A DNA stretch of 23,161 bases from UBA4656 sp002405525. Its GTDB lineage: Bacteria; Pseudomonadota; Gammaproteobacteria; Xanthomonadales; Ahniellaceae. Within the stretch, counting starts at the first letter, position 1. Each line of letters begins with the position of its first letter. This document shows, piece after piece, positions 21,328-23,161 of this stretch. The stretch spans positions 1 to 23,161 of the forward strand of contig DAIMGT010000062.1 of the NCBI GenBank assembly GCA_036723735.1, written 5' to 3'. The position numbers and the translations under genes are program-made. The notes beneath the pieces were generated by a model that searched no databases, had not been told where the DNA came from, and saw nothing but the letters and a program-made list of their open reading frames with translations.

Positions 21328-23161
21328 GCGCGCCGGGTGGCGTGCGCGCGCTGTTCGAGCGCGCGCAGGGGCTGTCGCGCGAGGCGCGCGAGGCGCTCTA
21401 CCGCGCCGAGGGTATCGACGAAGCCATGGCGTCCCGCGTCGAGGCCCTGTTGGCGGCCGCCAGCGCCGGCACCGTCGACCCCGCAGCCGATGCGATCGCC
21501 GCTCGCGTGCGCGGCGCGGCGGCATCGGCGCTGCGCGCCGTGCTGCCCGACCGCATCGGCCCCTGGCGCGTGCTCGGTCTGGTCGGCGAGGGCGGCATGG
21601 GCGTGGTCCTGCTCGGCGCGCGCGACGACGGCGAATACGAGCGCCGGGTGGCGATCAAGGTCGTGCGCGGCTTCGTCTCGGAACGCGTGCGCGAGCGCTT
21701 CCGGCGCGAGCGGCAGGTGCTGGCCGGCCTCGACCATCCGCACATCGCGGGGCTGATCGACGGCGGCACCACCGACGCCGGCGAGCCGTGGCTGGCGATG
21801 CCCTTCATCGACGGCCTGCTGCTGCGCGACTGGCTGCGCCGCCAGCCGCCGCCGGCGCTGCGCGAGCGGCTGGCGCTGTTCGCCACCCTGTGCCGCGCCG
21901 TGCACCACGCGCACCAGCGCCTGGTCGTGCACCGCGACCTCAAGCCGTCCAACGTGATGGTGCGGCCCGACGGCAGCCCGGTGCTGCTCGACTTCGGCAT
22001 CGCCAAGCTGATCGACGACACCGAGGGCGGCGAGACCCAGACCCGCGCGTTGACGCCGCGCTACGCGAGCCCCGAGCAGCTGCTCGGCCTGCCGGTGACC
22101 ACCGCCACCGACGTGTTCGGGCTCGGACTGCTGCTGTACGAGATGCTGGCCGGCGGCGTGCCGGAGCGCGGCGACGGCGCGGGTGCGGCGAGCACCGAAC
22201 TGCCGGCGGCCTCGACGGCCGCGCTGGCGGCCGAGGCCGGCCCCTGGCGCGGGGACGCGCCACGCGTGCGTGGCGACCTCGACCGCATCGTACACCGCGC
22301 GGTGCGCACCGATCCGTCGGCGCGCTACCCGAGCGCGCTGGCGCTCGCCGAGGACATCGAGGCCTGGCTCGACGACAGGCCGGTGCAGGCGGCCGGCACG
22401 CATCGCCTGTACCTGCTGCGGCGCTTCGTCGGCCGGCACAAGGTCGCGGTGTCGGCCGCGGCGCTGGCGGTGCTGGCCGTGGGCGCGGTGTCCCTGCAGT
22501 GGAAGGCGCAGCGCGACCGCGCGCTGGAAGCCGAGGCCGCCGCGCGGCGCGAGGCGGCCGCCGCACAGGGCGTGACGAGCTTCCTCGAGGGTGTGTTCAG
22601 CGAACTCGACCCCGACCGGCACGGCGGCCGCGAACTGTCCGGTCGCGAGCTGCTGGCGCTGGGCCGCGAGCGCATCCCGTCCGCCGACACCGCGGGCGCG
22701 GAGCTGCGCGCGCGCCTGCAGGCCAGCATCGGCCGCATCTACGCCAGCGCGGGCGAGACCGACACGGCGATCGCCCTGCTCACCGAGGCCGATCCCGTGC
22801 TGCAGCGGACCGGCGATGCCGCGGCGCGGATGACGGCGCGCAAGGCGCTGGCCAACGCGCTCAACCTCGCCGGCCGGCACGCCGACGCCCATCCGCTGGC
22901 GCGCGCGCTCGCCGAGGACGCGCTGGCCCGGGACCCACCGGACCTGCGCGCGGCCGCGCACGCGGGCACCGAGATCGGCATCGCCGCCGAGCAGCTCGGC
23001 CGCCGCGACGAGGCCGTGGCCGCGTTCGAGCGCGCCGAGGCGCAGTTCCGCGGCGGGGGGGGCGGCGGGGGGCGGGGGGGGGGCGGGGGCCCCCGCGGGG
23101 GGGGGGGGGGGCGGGGCGGGGGCCGCCCGGCCCCGCGGGGCGCGGGCAGCGGCCGGGGGGC
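21324..23161 (+). CDS. Membrane-anchored Ser/Thr protein kinase with TPR-like repeats (3' end missing)
   Basis: GTG 21324 overlaps the sigma factor stop and has GGGAGG (21311-21316) seven bases upstream. The kinase domain covers about 80-345: glycine loop GEGGMGVV (88-95), catalytic lysine K112 (VAIK), HRDLKPSN (203-210, D205 the base), DFG (223-225), activation segment with several Thr and the TPRYASPEQ end. A transmembrane helix follows (about 374-395, VAVSAAALAVLAVGAVSLQW), then a helical region with SELDPDRHGG and TPR-like pairs (ARKALANALNLAGRHADAHP; IGIAAEQLGRRDEAVAAFER) outside the cytoplasm. Such kinases sense a signal outside and phosphorylate cytoplasmic targets, here most likely the sigma factor. 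The frame stays open to the window end, but the sequence after about 23053 is unreliable, so roughly 576 residues are trustworthy. Confidence 0.93.
   Translation, partial: MSAPGGVRALFERAQGLSREAREALYRAEGIDEAMASRVEALLAAASAGTVDPAADAIAARVRGAAASALRAVLPDRIGPWRVLGLVGEGGMGVVLLGARDDGEYERRVAIKVVRGFVSERVRERFRRERQVLAGLDHPHIAGLIDGGTTDAGEPWLAMPFIDGLLLRDWLRRQPPPALRERLALFATLCRAVHHAHQRLVVHRDLKPSNVMVRPDGSPVLLDFGIAKLIDDTEGGETQTRALTPRYASPEQLLGLPVTTATDVFGLGLLLYEMLAGGVPERGDGAGAASTELPAASTAALAAEAGPWRGDAPRVRGDLDRIVHRAVRTDPSARYPSALALAEDIEAWLDDRPVQAAGTHRLYLLRRFVGRHKVAVSAAALAVLAVGAVSLQWKAQRDRALEAEAAARREAAAAQGVTSFLEGVFSELDPDRHGGRELSGRELLALGRERIPSADTAGAELRARLQASIGRIYASAGETDTAIALLTEADPVLQRTGDAAARMTARKALANALNLAGRHADAHPLARALAEDALARDPPDLRAAAHAGTEIGIAAEQLGRRDEAVAAFERAEAQFRGGGGGGGRGGGGGPRGGGGGRGGGRPAPRGAGSGRG
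23054..23161. other. Low-complexity G/C contig end, probably artefact
   Basis: The last 108 bases are almost only G and C, with G-runs up to about a dozen and one A. Normal codon texture stops abruptly after CGCAGTTCCGCGGC. Runs of G at an end are typical of two-colour sequencing read-out failure carried into an assembly. Confidence 0.8.

Noticed and set aside
1..23161. tRNA, rRNA, insertion sequence, phage or plasmid functions
   Set aside because: No cloverleaf, rRNA stretch, transposase, integrase or replication protein was recognised anywhere in the window.

Overview
The window is GC-rich (about 70% or more by eye) and tightly packed. It reads as a chromosomal fragment from a gammaproteobacterium near the Xanthomonadales (Lysobacter, Dokdonella or Rhodanobacter-like). 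That placement is an inference. It rests on the glnE, ELM1-like and RutE-like genes, several secreted metallopeptidases, a C-terminal surface-sorting tail, and a TIGR02999-type sigma factor paired with a kinase. The left end cuts a gene. The right end finishes in about 108 bases of almost pure G/C that look like a sequencing or assembly artefact, so this is probably one contig of a draft or metagenome assembly.

Layout. 1-524: the C-terminal part of an unrecognised protein with a less GC-rich codon style. 525-1194: a gene-free stretch with REP-like hairpins, a G-quadruplex motif and a 17-bp tandem duplication. 1195-6735: three secreted metallopeptidases, one HExxH gluzincin and two divergent M14 carboxypeptidases that share a terminal GFEP motif. 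6736-7208: a hairpin-rich spacer with one strong terminator, possibly the end of a small RNA, then the glnE promoter. 7209-12682: housekeeping genes, namely glnE, an ELM1-family protein, a RutE-like nitroreductase and a pirin.

12665-19052 is the most interesting part. An inner-membrane-type lipoprotein carries a complete NPP-like set of active-site residues and overlaps by 4 bp a small membrane protein built like EMC3/TMCO1/YidC-superfamily proteins. Divergent from them, from interlocked promoters, run a surface protein with a CTERM-like tail and a second alkaline-phosphatase-superfamily lipoprotein with Thr at the nucleophile position and TPR repeats. A 76-residue YIGPGAG membrane protein lies tail to tail with the latter. 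I infer an envelope modification or surface-protein maturation locus; the substrate is unknown. 19091-20667: a sulfotransferase and an NTF2/SnoaL-like protein. 20782-end: an ECF-like sigma factor translationally coupled to a Ser/Thr kinase with TPR-like repeats, a likely phosphorylation-controlled pair.

A recurring regulatory theme is that at least three genes (glnE, the ELM1-like gene and the phosphodiesterase lipoprotein) have a -10-like hexamer exactly six bases before the start codon, which predicts leaderless mRNAs. No tRNA, rRNA, CRISPR array, insertion sequence or phage integrase was seen.
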